Below are positions 36,343 through 48,072 of a DNA stretch of 64,000 nt, in pieces. Position 1 is the stretch's first letter. Each line of letters begins with the position of its first letter. The DNA comes from Chlorophyllum brunneum (lineage: Eukaryota > Basidiomycota > Agaricomycetes > Agaricales > Agaricaceae). The stretch spans positions 1,984,001 through 2,048,000 of the forward strand of contig OY756148.1 of assembly GCA_963576785.1 (NCBI GenBank), in the 5' to 3' direction. The notes under the pieces are model-generated. The model was not told where the DNA came from. It saw only the letters and a list, made by a program, of their open reading frames with translations, and made no database searches. Position numbers and translations under genes: made by a program.

Positions 36343-37040
36343 ATGCGTTTCTTCAATACTTTCACCGCTCTCATTGCAATTGCCACTCTTGCCGTTGCTG
36401 CCCCTCACTCGGGTGTACGCGATGTCATGAATGATATCGATACGGCTGGACAGCTAGCTGCAACTTTACGTGAACATGTTAGCCATCTCGGTAATCCTGG
36501 TTTCAACGTGATGGTGAGCCCCTGAGCCCATCCGGTCAACGGTTACAAAGCCACTAAGGGTTCCGCTCAGACCTTGATGAATGATAACAAGGCGATCAAT
36601 ACGATCTTTGAACTTATTATCCGGGATGCCACGGTACGATCTTGACCTTGGTTCAAGTTCAGTAGATACTCATAACAGTCTCCCTTTAAAGGCAGTGGGG
36701 GCTTTTGACGAAGCAGACGCCAGCGAAATCATCACAAGGACAGGCCGGCTCGCCGACCAGATAGAAGACACCGCTACCATGCTCATTTCCAAGAAGGGTG
36801 CGATACCGACCCTGCTGCATGGTGCTGTGGTAAATGATCTGCGTGTAATTATGGTTCATGCCAAAGCTGCAGGTGATGCACTCATCGCCGATTGTCCGGT
36901 AAGTAGCTCAAACTGCATCCAGTAAGTTTTTTGAATTGTAGCTGATGGTTCCAAAGGCGGACAAGAAAGCAGAGGCCATGGTGGTGTATAGTAAGATGGG
37001 GGATGCTCTCATGAGAGTGATAAGGGCTTTCTCTTCCTAG
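36343..37040 (+). CDS. Secreted hydrophobic surface-binding protein A (HsbA) family
   Basis: Exons 36343-36513, 36571-36633, 36692-36898 and 36942-37040, 179 residues. The signal peptide is MRFFNTFTALIAIATLAVAA, likely cleaved before APHSG. The mature protein is almost all helical: VRDVMNDIDTAGQLAATLR, NKAINTIFELIIRDAT, IITRTGRLADQIEDTATML, ADKKAEAMVVYSKMGDALM. It has a single cysteine near the C-terminus (IADCP). Length, secretion signal and helical pattern fit the HsbA family, first described as Aspergillus proteins that coat hydrophobic solids and recruit hydrolases. It is not a hydrophobin, which would have eight cysteines. All introns are phase 0. Confidence in the family is good; its surface is unknown. 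Confidence 0.8.
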
Positions 37041-38413
37041 AATCAAGCTTTGTACGACACTTCCCAAGTACCGAGCCATGTATGAATTCCAGACCCGTCG
37101 CAAAGAATGAACCTGGTTCCCAGGTCACCAGACCACGTCAAACAAGTTAGCACTAGGAATGCCCCAAAGCCTCTGAGTGAGACATGAGCTATTTGGGATA
37201 CTACACAAAAGGCAGATCTGGCAGTCCTGATTCATTCCAGGCCCTTCAGGGAAAGGACATTGTGGGCCCGTAATTAGCTCGCATGCGACATCGAAGAAGT
37301 TCTTCGATAATGCCATGCGAATGAAAGGTGTTGATCAGACCTACTATTGTTCTTCTGATAAACAGATAGGAGATGACTTTATCAGACTGGAACCCGACAC
37401 CTTTTAAAGTCATTCATCTGCAAACTCGTCTCGAATATTTGGGCATTTTCTATTTTTATAAACAGCTAATTATATCGCGTACTTAAGTATTTCATAAGCC
37501 CCATCCTCCCACGTCGGAGGAACTACACTTGAAAAGGACCTTCCCGTTGGAAGTAAGCAGCGCCGGCGGTGAGTTCAAACATCCAAAATCCCAGGAAGGG
37601 CTCCATACCTCAACCCAGTACCCACGAGGGGTTTATCGTGGCGGTAAACTGAATTGTGGAGCTGGCTTCCTGGGCGAGGCCCTTACCTGACCATAAATAC
37701 GATCCATCTGGCATCATCTCGTGTTTGAATTGCAATAGCTACAGCGTTAGATCTGGTGTATAACCACTGTTTGTCTTCCCTAAGTTTTCACCGCCGGATC
37801 GGGCTTCCAGGGTAAAAAGTATATTTAACTATCTTATCGCACATGTAGAATGTATAAGGCGATGGCCATGTGGTATGCTCCATGCAAAGAGAGGATGTTA
37901 ATATTTATTACCCTCTAGTATTCGCGGCTGTAGCTTCATCTCACTGTTTAGTATCACGGAGGGAAAACCTCGGATAGCCGAGGTTTTTCCTCGTGAGTTG
38001 GGGTATTAAGAGCCAAAACTCCTGGCTTTATGAGCTGATATCGGAGACGAAAGGCGTTACATTCATCTGCACGGGTTTTTAGTTGTAAATCAGGTTCATA
38101 TCTTCAGTTTGTGTCTTCGCTCCAAGCTCCCGGCCTGCGGTGTTTCGGTGGCTTAATAAGCGTTACCACCGGAGGTCAGCCGTTGGATCCGGACCGCCAC
38201 ACTCATGGTCGCTGTCACTCTACACGCCAAACATATTTCTTCTGGAAGCCTCCGCTTAAACACACTTGGAAGTATATACATCTTGTTGATGAAGTCACTA
38301 CAGCAGCCTCCTCCTTCCGTCAACTCTCCGAGCCCGTGTGAGCATTCTTGTCACGCTAAGTGGCAACCCTCCATATAAAACCAGCTTTCTTTCGATGGAT
38401 CTCCTCTACCGAA
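37041..38413. other. Intergenic region with one strong hairpin
   Basis: 1.4 kb without a supported gene between the HsbA-like gene and the Gti1/Pac2 gene. The only structured element is the inverted repeat at 37959-37992, listed separately. Confidence 0.4.
37959..37992. repeat. Inverted repeat: 15-bp arms, 4-base loop
   Basis: Left arm gagggaaaacctcgg (37959-37973), loop atag, right arm ccgaggtttttcctc (37978-37992). The arms pair with one mismatch. It could form a hairpin in either transcript. It may be a terminator-proximal structure or chance; no family is recognised. Confidence 0.5.
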
Positions 38414-39559
38414 ATGTCGTTTGCATCAGCTCTGCTACACCCTCAGAACCCAACCTTTGTGACTCACCCTGCCCTCCGTATGTTCTTCTGAACAGTTTTC
38501 TTGCCATGGGTCAAGAGCTTACTCCAGCAAAGATATCAGAGATGCCCATGACGCGCATGTCGTTCTAGAGGCTGTGAGGCAAAATGTTTTGCCCTTGATC
38601 AAAAGGCGTCTGCTCGCGAGTGAACGTGAGCAGCTTCAGAGTGGACACGTGTACGTTTGGGAGGAAGCTCAAGATGATGGTGGACTCCTACGCTGGACCG
38701 ATGGGCGTCGATGGTTGTGATATGGTTTTGGTTATCTCCCGTCCTAGCATGCTGACCGCTGGACTAGGTCGCAAAGTAGAATGAGGGGTGATTATTTATT
38801 TTACGAGGAGAAGATTGAAACCACCCAGGAGGAGAGGGATGCAAAAGCTGCAAGGCGGTGCGTCCACGTGCTTTCCATTTAGGCGCAAACTGAGCCTATC
38901 GGTATGCTTAATAGTGCATGCCGGGCATCGGATCCTAGCGCGGTCATACCCCCACCCGTCAGGAGGAAAGATAGACCATCGAAGCCAAATGGGCTAACGA
39001 AACAGACGTATTCGGTGACTGTACACCTGCCAGGAACAAGTGAGATCAGGAAGTGGCACGTTGTCGCATACTTCTCGGTATGTGGGTATTTTGGAAGCAG
39101 GACATGCTCTGACGACTCCAACAGGGGTCCGATTATTCTCGGTTGCCAGTGATCGAGCACTACGATTATCTTCGGAACATTCGCGTGCCGAACGGCGTTT
39201 TCATCAGCAACAAGAACCTCTGTGGTAAACCCGATCGACCGTCCTATGGATCTGATGATAGCGAGATTTACGACGATGCACCTCCAGCTTTGGTTTACGC
39301 ACATCGACCAGGAAGCTTTTCTCCAATGCCATCATTACCCTCCAGTGTCTCACCCTATGCCCTACCCACGCCCTCACCATACCCAGGCTCGAGACTCTCA
39401 TTGCCTTCGATTAATTCTTTAGATCCTCCACAAGAAATAAGGAAACCAGTCCTACCTGACCCCCGAAGCAGTGCACAGCAGAATGGGTCCCTCGCTGCGT
39501 ATGCACCATTATCTTCTGAGGATCGCAGAGCATTGGACAGTTTCCGTGTCGTGTTATAA
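38414..39559 (+). CDS. Gti1/Pac2 (WOPR) family transcriptional regulator
   Basis: Exons 38414-38477, 38533-38713, 38768-38857, 38915-39077 and 39125-39559, 310 residues. WOPR proteins (Wor1, Ryp1, Gti1, Pac2) are fungal DNA-binding regulators of morphology and nutrient switching. The first half of the domain reads HPALHIRDAHDAHVVLEAV, VYVWEEAQDDGGLLRWTDG and RRWSQSRMRGDYLFYEEK. The second half reads RPSKPNGLTKQTYSVTV, RKWHVVAYFSGSDYSRLP and YDYLRNIRVPNGVF. A nuclear-localisation-like basic stretch (PPPVRRKDRPSK) lies between. The C-terminal ~100 residues are Pro/Ser-rich. The correct acceptors (38532 and 38914) are not the nearest AGs; they were chosen because only they keep the domain in frame. 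Target genes unknown. Confidence 0.88.
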
Positions 39560-40515
39560 ACGTTTACTCAGTATCTCTGACTGATATCATAATTTTACGG
39601 GCGCAACATACCACTAGATCGATAGCAATATACACTCTTTATGGATACCCTTTTCGTACATATGAATGTCACGGGAATTGATCATTCTCGGACGGTTTAA
39701 TGGGTGTGTCGGTTCGGGGGAAAAGAAGCGTTTTAGAGTCGGTGAGACTAAATCCGTAAACCATGGAAAGATCTAATATAGGTTAGTAGAGGGCACTCAC
39801 AGAACCCCGCCTAGATCCCGATTCCACCATATCATGGGCTTGTCTCTGGAAGTACATCGCTGCCTTGTGTCCAGATTTCGCCTGGAGTTCACTCAGTTGA
39901 ACAAGGTATCAAGTATTTGAACAAAAAAAGTCGGAATAGTCTTTTTTGTAAGGTAGTGGATCATAGTACTCGCTGGTTTCGTGCTGCAGTGTCAGCTTTG
40001 AATTTACCTTTCCCTGGTTTCCCAGTCATCAGCCTCCGACCTCTCCCAACGTTTGAGGTAGGCCTAGGGACGAAAAGCCACTGAAACGCGACCAAAGCAT
40101 GTAGGCACAGGGATAAGCCAGGGTCCCGCCAGCGCCACGACAAATGGTTCCTTTGCCAGGGGTATGAGATCTTATGGCCGCCTAGGACCGAGTAAAGAGA
40201 GCCATGTTGTGATCTGTGATACTCAAGGCTTGAAAGATCGTCCGATGATGCCCCGAGATACCGTCCTACATATTCAAAGATGGCAGGCGGAATAAAATGA
40301 GAGATCTGTTTCATTGGAGGGTCAAGCGGTTCCACGGAATTCTCAACGCATGCTTCAGTGTCGGCGCAAGGTTTGGGGTACGGGTGGTCATGATCAAGGC
40401 TGGGTTTGGGATCCGCTGGGAGACAAACTGCGCATGGTTATTTATGTGACCCTACGTGACCTGACGTTATTGGATGTGACAGACGCCCGCCTCTTTACAC
40501 TCCACTTACCTCAGT
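39560..40515. other. Intergenic region upstream of DML1
   Basis: A 124-codon minus-strand frame (39961-40335) is open. It has no recognised domain and overlaps the likely DML1 promoter. I do not call it a gene. Confidence 0.35.
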
Positions 40516-42596
40516 ATGAGAGAGATACTCTACCTTCAGGCGGGAAACTACTCTAATCATATTGGAACGCATTTTTGGAATGTACAAGACGAATATAGAA
40601 GTGCAGAAGATCAGGGCCAGGTTGATAGTGCAATTTCATTTACGGAACGACACAGCTCGGACGTGCGCTTCAATCACCCATTTTGAACGAATTTAAACCT
40701 TTAATCAACGTATAGGGCACTTTTACGCTTTATCCAAGGGTGATAATTTTTGACTGGAAAGGTTCGCGTTGTTCTTGCAGATGATCCGCGTCTCATCCGG
40801 ACTAGAAAACTTCGGTGCACTGGCGCAGTCAAACGCTCGAGGTGTCACAAGTGAGATACAGTCTTCTGAGGTGGCACCTAGCCTCTGGCAAGTTGCCGTT
40901 GTTTCGATCTTTCCAACGCATTGATTTGAGTAGGGATAGAACCGTGGACGAGTTTCGACAAATCCGGATCCCTAAAAGCACTTACCATGCTCAATTGGAA
41001 GAAGATTCATCGGATCCCTCGCACATGGAGGATTTCATAAAGCCTGAAAATATCCGCTACTGGTCTGATTACAGTCATGTGTACTATCTTCCTCGCAGCA
41101 TTCAACGCGTGCCGAGTTCACCCCTTTGGGAGGCATCGAGAGAGGACTGGAAGCAGAGTCAAGATCAGTTTCGACGATACAACGAAGTAGGGATGCCCAG
41201 TTTAGAAGGGACAACGTTGACTTTTTCACGATCTAGGATAGTGATCTTATGGACACGTCAATTCGCTTATTCCTTGAAGAAAGTGATAGTATTCAGGCTC
41301 GTGTTTCAGGCAGGTGGGGGAGCGTTACGTCTGACAACATGACAGGGTGTTCAGCTTATGAACGATGTCTCTACATTCGGGGGATTCTCTAACGCCCTCC
41401 TCACACAACTGAGAGATGAATTCATGAAAACACCAACACTTGCGTTCCCGATATTGTCAACAGAAGCGTTCCATATGATGGATATCGATAATGTGCGCCC
41501 GATCTGCCCTGCTTTGTGTCATGGGAACACCTACCATCTGTACAGAATCAGGGCATACGACAGGTTCTCAATGAGGCTCTTCATTTGCGTTGCCTAGAAG
41601 AACATGCGGAACTATCGATACCTGTCAAAACACCTCAAAACTGGCCTGACCATGCATGGACGGGATCACATATTCCAAAGGTGTGGATACCTTCATCTTC
41701 AACAGAGACGGCTATCCATATGGCACGACTCAGTCACCGTATTTCTCTTCAAGCATCATATCAACCCACGTGGAGAATGTGACATACTTTCTTCGGTTCG
41801 TATCGGATCCCCTTTGGATGAGCAATGAGCACGTATTCTGAACGCCGCTCAGGACACGGAGTCTGCAGGATAGCATAGGAACTTTTGGAGCTCGCCTCTG
41901 CGCCGCCGATGGGACGCCTCCGTTTGCTGAGCTTAGTGGGGTAATACCGGTGAACTACGGTACAAACTTCGGTCATAGCTTGGCAAATTTTACGACCTCG
42001 ACTTCAGAACAAACCCAGGTGCGTTCTTTCGTCACACGTGGCTCTAGTACTTAGAACCAGTCTCGACTTCAACAGGGTCGGGTTTTGTATTCCATTCGCG
42101 ATATCATCCGGGGATTTGGTCCTTTGGAGCGTCCAGCTTACGATCGGTGGATCAGTGGGGCTGTCACAAAGCCGGAAATGTAAGAAATTTATGCAATGAT
42201 ATGGCTTACCTTGATCTTTCCTTCACAGTCTAGAGGTCCCTGGACGTCCCCTCCTGGAACCACTTCGAACGGCGCTTCTACCAAACGGTATGTTCCCACC
42301 ACCTCCACCCGTCCAATTTCGTTTTTCGTGATTCATTTTTGTCACCTGTAGCTCCGGATGGTGTAAAGATGCTTTCCCGACTATCCACCAGCTACAACCT
42401 GGCGCATATGTTCAAGGACTACGCTTCTTTTCTAGACACTTCCTTAAGACGTAGGGCCCCTGGCATAATGTCCATGGACACGGACATTGATCAAGTACGC
42501 GAACTTGTCAATGACTTGTGGACAATCCACGATCAGTATCACACGGGCGACGAAGCCTCTGGTCCAGAGGATATATTCGGAAGTGATGATGAATAG
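40516..42596 (+). CDS. DML1: DML1/Misato family tubulin-like protein
   Basis: Twelve exons: 40516-40662, 40716-40761, 40806-40841, 40882-41186, 41237-41296, 41346-41492, 41564-41680, 41734-41795, 41853-42018, 42076-42179, 42229-42287 and 42352-42596, 497 residues. Dml1 and metazoan Misato are tubulin-related proteins tied to mitochondrial DNA inheritance and mitochondrial distribution. Motifs: MREILYLQAGNYSNHIGTHF at the start (family consensus MREI..Q.GN..N..GTHFW), PRVIIFDWKENFGAL, IRYWSDYSHVYYLPRSIQ, IRLFLEESDSIQGVQ and DVSTFGGFSNALLTQLRDEF. The exon junction 40841/40882 is the least certain; its 40-nt intron is the only join I found that restores frame. Intron 41297-41345 appears to begin GC rather than GT. 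Confidence 0.88.
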
Positions 42597-43527
42597 TTCT
42601 GATTCGCAACCGGGTATCTCATCCCCTTGATTGAACCCGATACTGTGCAGAATACTTGGTCCTTCTTCGGTTGAATCCTGTGATGCAATGACCTGTAACA
42701 GTAGCTCACGTTGATCACTTTTCCCCTATCGCACCCGACAACAGAACCACGCAAGCATCCGGATAAATAAGCTATCGTCATCGAATAGCGACGTGACATG
42801 TGGTACGTCCGCGTGTGCGACGCTGCCCGAGATTGAATAGACTTTCGAGAAAACCTAGCCAAATTTCGTCGGAATGAATCCATACACAAACTCCCCCAGA
42901 CACCTCCATTAAACGCTTTCAGAGATTGCCCAAATTTTTTCCTTAGCTGCGCTTTCCCTCGATACGCAATTGAATTTTGAGTCCTGGGCTTCGGCTCCCA
43001 TATATTTAGCACGAAAGCCAAGAACGTTGGTCCATGCGCAAGGCGTCAGCCTTGACCGAAATATCCCAGCCGGGCCGTTGTGCTGCCACCTCAAAGCCGA
43101 GGAGTACAGATGAATCGGATGGATGGATGACGAAAAATACTTTGAATTACCGTCAGGACAATTTGTCCTACGATTATATTTTAGTAAGCCCGACGTTCAG
43201 CAAATTTTTTTGCGGCAGATTCCGCCTCGCACAGTCAGTTTCATTACCACTCCACTGCAATAGAATTGACCAACCGGACGAATACTACCGAGCTCTCTTG
43301 GTCCATAGAGACCAAATTCGTCGTCGCTGGCGTTAGTACATAACCGACGGTACGCTAAGTCGTGGTTTGATATGCACTAAATTAAATGATTAAATGGTGA
43401 CGTTAGATTGATATGTTGAATGATAAGCCGGACAGGATGTGTCGGTCCAAAATGTGCTGGTGATGTCTGTATGGTTCAGGCAAGCAGACGATTCTTGGCG
43501 GGAATCAGTTTGAGGAAAAAGAGAACT
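42597..43527. other. Intergenic region before the tRNA gene
   Basis: The 160-codon minus frame at 42539-43021 overlaps the last DML1 exon and shows no domain. Nothing else is supported here. Confidence 0.4.
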
Positions 43528-43621
43528 AGCCCACCGCGAGGGTCGAACTCGCAGCCTTCAGATTTAATCCCGCCTGGTGACGTTAAGAGTCTGACGCTCT
43601 ATCCGATTGAGCTAGGCGGGC
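43528..43621 (-). tRNA. tRNA-Lys (anticodon CUU) with a 20-nt intron
   Basis: Read on the minus strand: acceptor stem GCCCGCC pairs with GGTGGGC (one G:U); D-stem GCTC/GAGC; anticodon stem TCAGA/TCTGA; T-arm GCGAG-TTCGACC-CTCGC. The anticodon loop has seven mature bases with CTT at positions 34-36, interrupted 3' of the anticodon by about 20 bases. The mature length is 74, and the discriminator base is T. Introns directly after position 37 are standard in nuclear tRNA genes and are removed by the tRNA splicing endonuclease. Confidence 0.93.
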
Positions 43622-45163
43622 TTGGTAAATTAGTTAAAGTCAAGTTTTATAAATTCCTATGGCTCAAAAGACACCGCTCGCCGATGATTGAAGAACCAGC
43701 GACCTGTAGATACGGGGAAGGGATGGGTGATACCACCGGGAATCAAGGCGAAAACCTGAACGCGTGGTGTCTTCGCTCAAGCCCCTTTCGGATTGTGGAG
43801 TTGTTCCCTTGCTGGTCGTTTCATCCACGGCCTGTTCCGCTTAACGGCTCGCGCCAAACCCGCAAACCAACATTGAACACGCTAGAGTCCCCGCGGACCT
43901 CGCCTACCGGTTTCCGACCTCCCAACGGAACTGGATAGGTCCGGCCATCCAGAACAAATTGACTTCTTAACAGTTACGTCGGTTCGGATTAAACAGCTCA
44001 CTTTTCGGCTGGAACCACTATGGTATCGCAAAGGCATATCCTAGATGTGCTTGGATTAGGTTCGGTAATGCGCCGCTTACCTCACATCTGAGAGCCTGTT
44101 CCCGGTCGTATCTTCTCTTACCCGCTGTCAGTATAATAGACAGAGCTTGGACAAAAGAGAGCGTTCATCACGGTGACGTGGAACTCTTTTAACGGATATT
44201 TCCCTGACTGGATTGTACGTTCTATCTCACATTTCTCACGGTGTCTTTCATTGCTAAACAAAAATTTTCTGGAATGACAACACTTGAACGTACTGGACAA
44301 GACTCTCCTTGTCTTCCCCCCTCACGTTCCTACACAGGTAACCCGAGAGAATATTTCTTCGAGTTTCGGGCATCGCCCCCCGAATCCCACCGATCATTCC
44401 TACTGCATGTATGTATGAACGTTTTCATACTTGAAATTTTCCACATCTGGCCAACCACCCCCCAAAAAAGATATCTTTTGCAACTGGGCCCTTCAAAAAC
44501 CATTGTCCTCCGCCGCCCTAATTGAACCAGCTGGATTGCACCCAGGACCACCCCTAGAACGAGTCACAGAATGTAAATGCGTTCGTTGTCTTCGACATAT
44601 ACCTCCCCACACATATGGATATAACCCTAGAGAACAAGCCTACAGTGAGTTACCATCCTCTCCATTCCATAAATCCTAGGGCCATATGGGTATCGTACAG
44701 GTCTCCAAGTAATCTTCATTGATGAGATGCCACGGAGGAGGGTTCCTTTTCTCTACCCCAGCTGGATAAACACGTTAGATTGCATGAGGATACACCTGTG
44801 GTGCAACCTGAGAGAGTTGGGTGGGGTCCTTGAACAAGAATCACTAAGGCTGGTCAATTGGTGTGCGTCCCCAAACCCTACTGACCTCCTTCACCGACGC
44901 GAATTTGTAACAGCTCTTGCGAAGCGCCTTCACAGCATTGTGAGCCAGTACCTGCATCTCGCGCTCACGAAAGTCATTCAGCTTTTAGAGCAGCACTATT
45001 GTCCGAAGCCGCAGCCACTCTGCCAGTTCCGGTCACTAATTAGAAAGTAGGACTTACATACGAATTTCCGTTCACTAATGGAAAAAAAATACGACAAACG
45101 AGAATTACTACTCTCGATACCCAGAAGAAACCATGTCAAAGTCAAGTGCGTCATCGACAATCT
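43622..45163. other. Intergenic region with unresolved small frames
   Basis: Plus-strand frames around 44241-44680 include a Cys-containing stretch (CKCVRCLRHIPPH) and several GT and AG sites. I could not assemble a gene with a start, consistent frames and a stop. No domain recognised. Confidence 0.35.
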
Positions 45164-47244
45164 TCAATTCTGCGACTTGCCACCCTGACTTAGTCTCTTT
45201 GACCAAGTTTTCAACCTTTGCATGAGATTACTCTTCTTTCGACCATGCTGCTGGTCTTCCGGAAGACTGGCGCGATCGGCTGCTGGGTCAGCCAGTTTCT
45301 TCGCGTTCGGCCCTGTCGTCGCTCGGCCAACATGCGGGTTGTTGGCGCTTGTCATGGGGGACCCAGGACGGGGTTTTCCATTCGTAGCCACCGATTCCGA
45401 ATATCTCGAGCTCATGCCGGAAGTACCGCTCGTGGCTCTATCATGCCCAGTTGTTGCAGTACTCGAAACAGCTTTCTCTACTGGGGATTTCGTGCCCGAA
45501 GAACCTCTCTTGGTAGGGTAAACCGTTGCTTTGGGTGAAGTAGGCCCTTTGGTTTCGCCTATCGTCAATCCCCCATCCTCGTCACGGTCCAGGGCGGCTT
45601 GATATTGCTCGTCGAGTGGGACGCCTTTCCACTGGGTACCATCTTTGCCGAGTGGATGCGTGCGTGCCTTGGTATTAAGTTTGTCGTTGTCCTAGAAGGG
45701 TATCTTTGAGGATTTATGAAAGAACAGTTTCGTATTTACGTACCGTGGGTCCGACCTGTACCTTTTCGTCCGCCGGTTTCGGTTTCTCATGGCTGCGTGT
45801 CGGCCCCGCCTTTGCTGCCTCTGCTGAGGCGACGACATTCTCTGCGTCGGCAGATATCTGTTTGTTCTTTTCACCTGCAACCTCTTCCTTGGAAGTCTCT
45901 CCCTTGTTTTTCCTCTCAGTAGGCTTATGTTTCCCCTCCATTTTCTCATCTCTTTCTAGTTTCGGGGTCTTCTTCGCTTGAGCGATAGATCCACCATCTG
46001 GACAGATGCTAGTGCTTGATTCCTTACTGGCCTGTAGGACAGTCGGACCAATAATACCGGGGCCAGGTCCCGGTCCAGCTGCAACGCCAGCATCCGGAGC
46101 AATAACCAGACCTTGTCCTTGCGGCTCTACCAAAACTTCGGCGTCACCGTGGTTGATGACACCGGCAGGATGATCTAGATAGACGTCAGTCTCATTGATC
46201 GAAGGTATTGACTGAAGCTCACTTCTCGTCTCGTTCTCCAAGCCTTCGATAGGGTCTGCAATCCCCTTATCGGAAAATCCATAACTAGCGGGTACCCTGA
46301 TTTGAGAAGTACTTGGACCGATGATAGTTCCACCACCGATGCTGTGGCCTGTGTAGCTGAATGGTGTAGGGGTGGCATCGGTGCCACCTCGCCGTCGCTC
46401 TGGATCGGCGAGTGACCCTGGCTGAGTCTTCGTACTCGCGTCTTCACTAGCTTGGCCGCTGGCTAGGCTGAAGGATACTGCGTTACCGTTGCCTTTAGAG
46501 TTCGGCTGACCACTAGTATTGAGACTTCCGGAACCTTTACCTGACAATAGGTTGATATGAATACATAGAGATAAATGGAACGAACCAATTGTGCTGGGAA
46601 GTTCTGAGGGTACGGATCCTGAGCTATCAACAGGCGTGTGCTGTGGCTCGTGGCTTCCTTGTGCTTCATCATCGGTGATTCGAACACCGCGGTTGATGAG
46701 TACAAAGCCGCCTCCCGAAACGGGGGTTGTTTCACTCTCTTCAATAGGCGAGGTTACAACGGCTTCCTGATGTGGGTTCAGGGGACCTTCAGCGAAATCA
46801 GATGGGAACGAAATCCTATGATTCCCGATAGAACGTACCAAGACATGTAACGACACCGTTCGGCATATATCCGCGAACTGTGAGACCCGCATTCTGCGCC
46901 ATCTTCTTAACGTCTTCGTGGCTCGGAACATATTCACTAGCAGCAGATAGATATTGTTTTGCTGCATCTTTCATTTCTTCAAACGAGGGACCAGGCTCTA
47001 AACTGCTTGGAGTGTAGGGATACCCTCTAGGAAACTCGGGACCAGGGGAAACAGCTGTTCGGAGTTGGTCGGAGGAGTCAAGTGCGGAAATGGTATTGTT
47101 CGCCCACTCGCTCGCAGGATCGATCGTTAGTTGTGGTGATAGAGACGCCTTTGGTTGTGAGGGGTCGGTGGTTTCGTTTTGTTGTTCGAAGTTGGTATGG
47201 CCATTGGCAGTGCTGGTGGAACCTCTGCTGAGAATTTCAGTCAT
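45164..47244 (-). CDS. Disordered protein of unknown function
   Basis: Exons 47244-46839, 46786-46586, 46540-45744 and 45691-45164, 643 residues. I chose ATG 47244 (MTEILSRGSTST); the frame stays open further upstream without another ATG, so an extra 5' exon is possible. Near the N-terminus lies a helical stretch (SFEEMKDAAKQYLSAASEYV) followed by VRGYMPNG. The middle is Gly/Ser/Pro-rich, then charged Lys/Glu (KPTERKNKGETSKEEVAG). Exon 4 begins with a small folded-looking piece (HPLGKDGTQWKGVPLDEQYQ, DRDEDGGLTIGE). The C-terminus is a basic amphipathic helix (SNLMQRLKTWSKRLSQG). All three introns keep frame and have good donors (GTACGT, GTTCGT, GTACGT). I do not recognise the family. Confidence 0.65.
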
Positions 47245-48072
47245 CGATGTATGAACGAGAGGTGATTCTTGTTGACAGTGTTGTGGGTGGAAATAGGGTG
47301 TTGGGGCCACGACGCTTAGGGGCAGATGAGGCGTCTGAAATATGCCTCTGACGTCATTAGCCTCCAGCCTCGTTCCGTTGGCGTGTTTGGTATGCCCGTC
47401 CGAAGCAAATAGATAGCTTCAACCTCGAACCGAATGTTCATGAGTTAGCTCCGCTTCAATGGTCAAGAGTGAGGTCATTCTCCAACAACAAGGGTACTTG
47501 GCCTCTTGAGTGTGCTCGAAGTTGTGTATCACAGCGGAAGACTGTGGCATCTTGATAGGTAGCGAAAGATGATTCACCTGATACTCGCAACACCGTTCCA
47601 ATAGAGCCGGAAATACAAATCACCGGCCTACCTATGCGGAGTAATCAAGGATTTTGATTGTTCAAGGGGGACACGCTCATTTCGAATTTGTGCTTTGGTG
47701 TGATCACTAGAAGGAGGGGACCGGTACCATGAAGTCCCACCACCGGTGATTAACCGCTTTGTTTGATTACACCAGCCCGAGACAAGGATTTGAATGGAAT
47801 TTCATTGTGATATCATCCGTTGAGCTACACGTCATTGTCGCCGTAGCACGCAAGCCTGTCGGGAAACAAAAGAATGCCGATCCATGTGTTTTTTTGTACT
47901 TTGCCTTCGCATGACGACGGTGACGAAGAAATTGGCCAAAGCTGTATAAAGCACATTCAAAATTTGACCTAAAATAATAGCTCCAGTGTGTCCAAGCACA
48001 AAGAAGAAGCATCGCCTTCGGTTAAGTATAAGAGACGAACGAGTTGTCGATTCTGTCCAACACACACCTGTC
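47245..48072. other. Divergent intergenic region
   Basis: This holds the 5' flanks of the two unrecognised genes on either side. A tRNA-like A-box word occurs on the minus strand near 47820, but no tRNA fold could be built. Confidence 0.35.

Noticed and set aside
39961..40335. 124-codon minus-strand frame, considered as an F-box-like fragment
   Set aside because: Only a vague resemblance; no LP..hh..I pattern that I could defend, and no adjoining exons.
43420..43938. Plus-strand open frame of 172 codons
   Set aside because: It runs across the complete tRNA-Lys gene on the other strand and shows no domain.
47760..47835. Possible second tRNA on the minus strand
   Set aside because: An A-box-like word (tagctcaacgg) and a B-box-like word (ttcaaatcc) are present, but they are too close together and no T-stem, anticodon stem or acceptor stem pairs. 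At best a relic.
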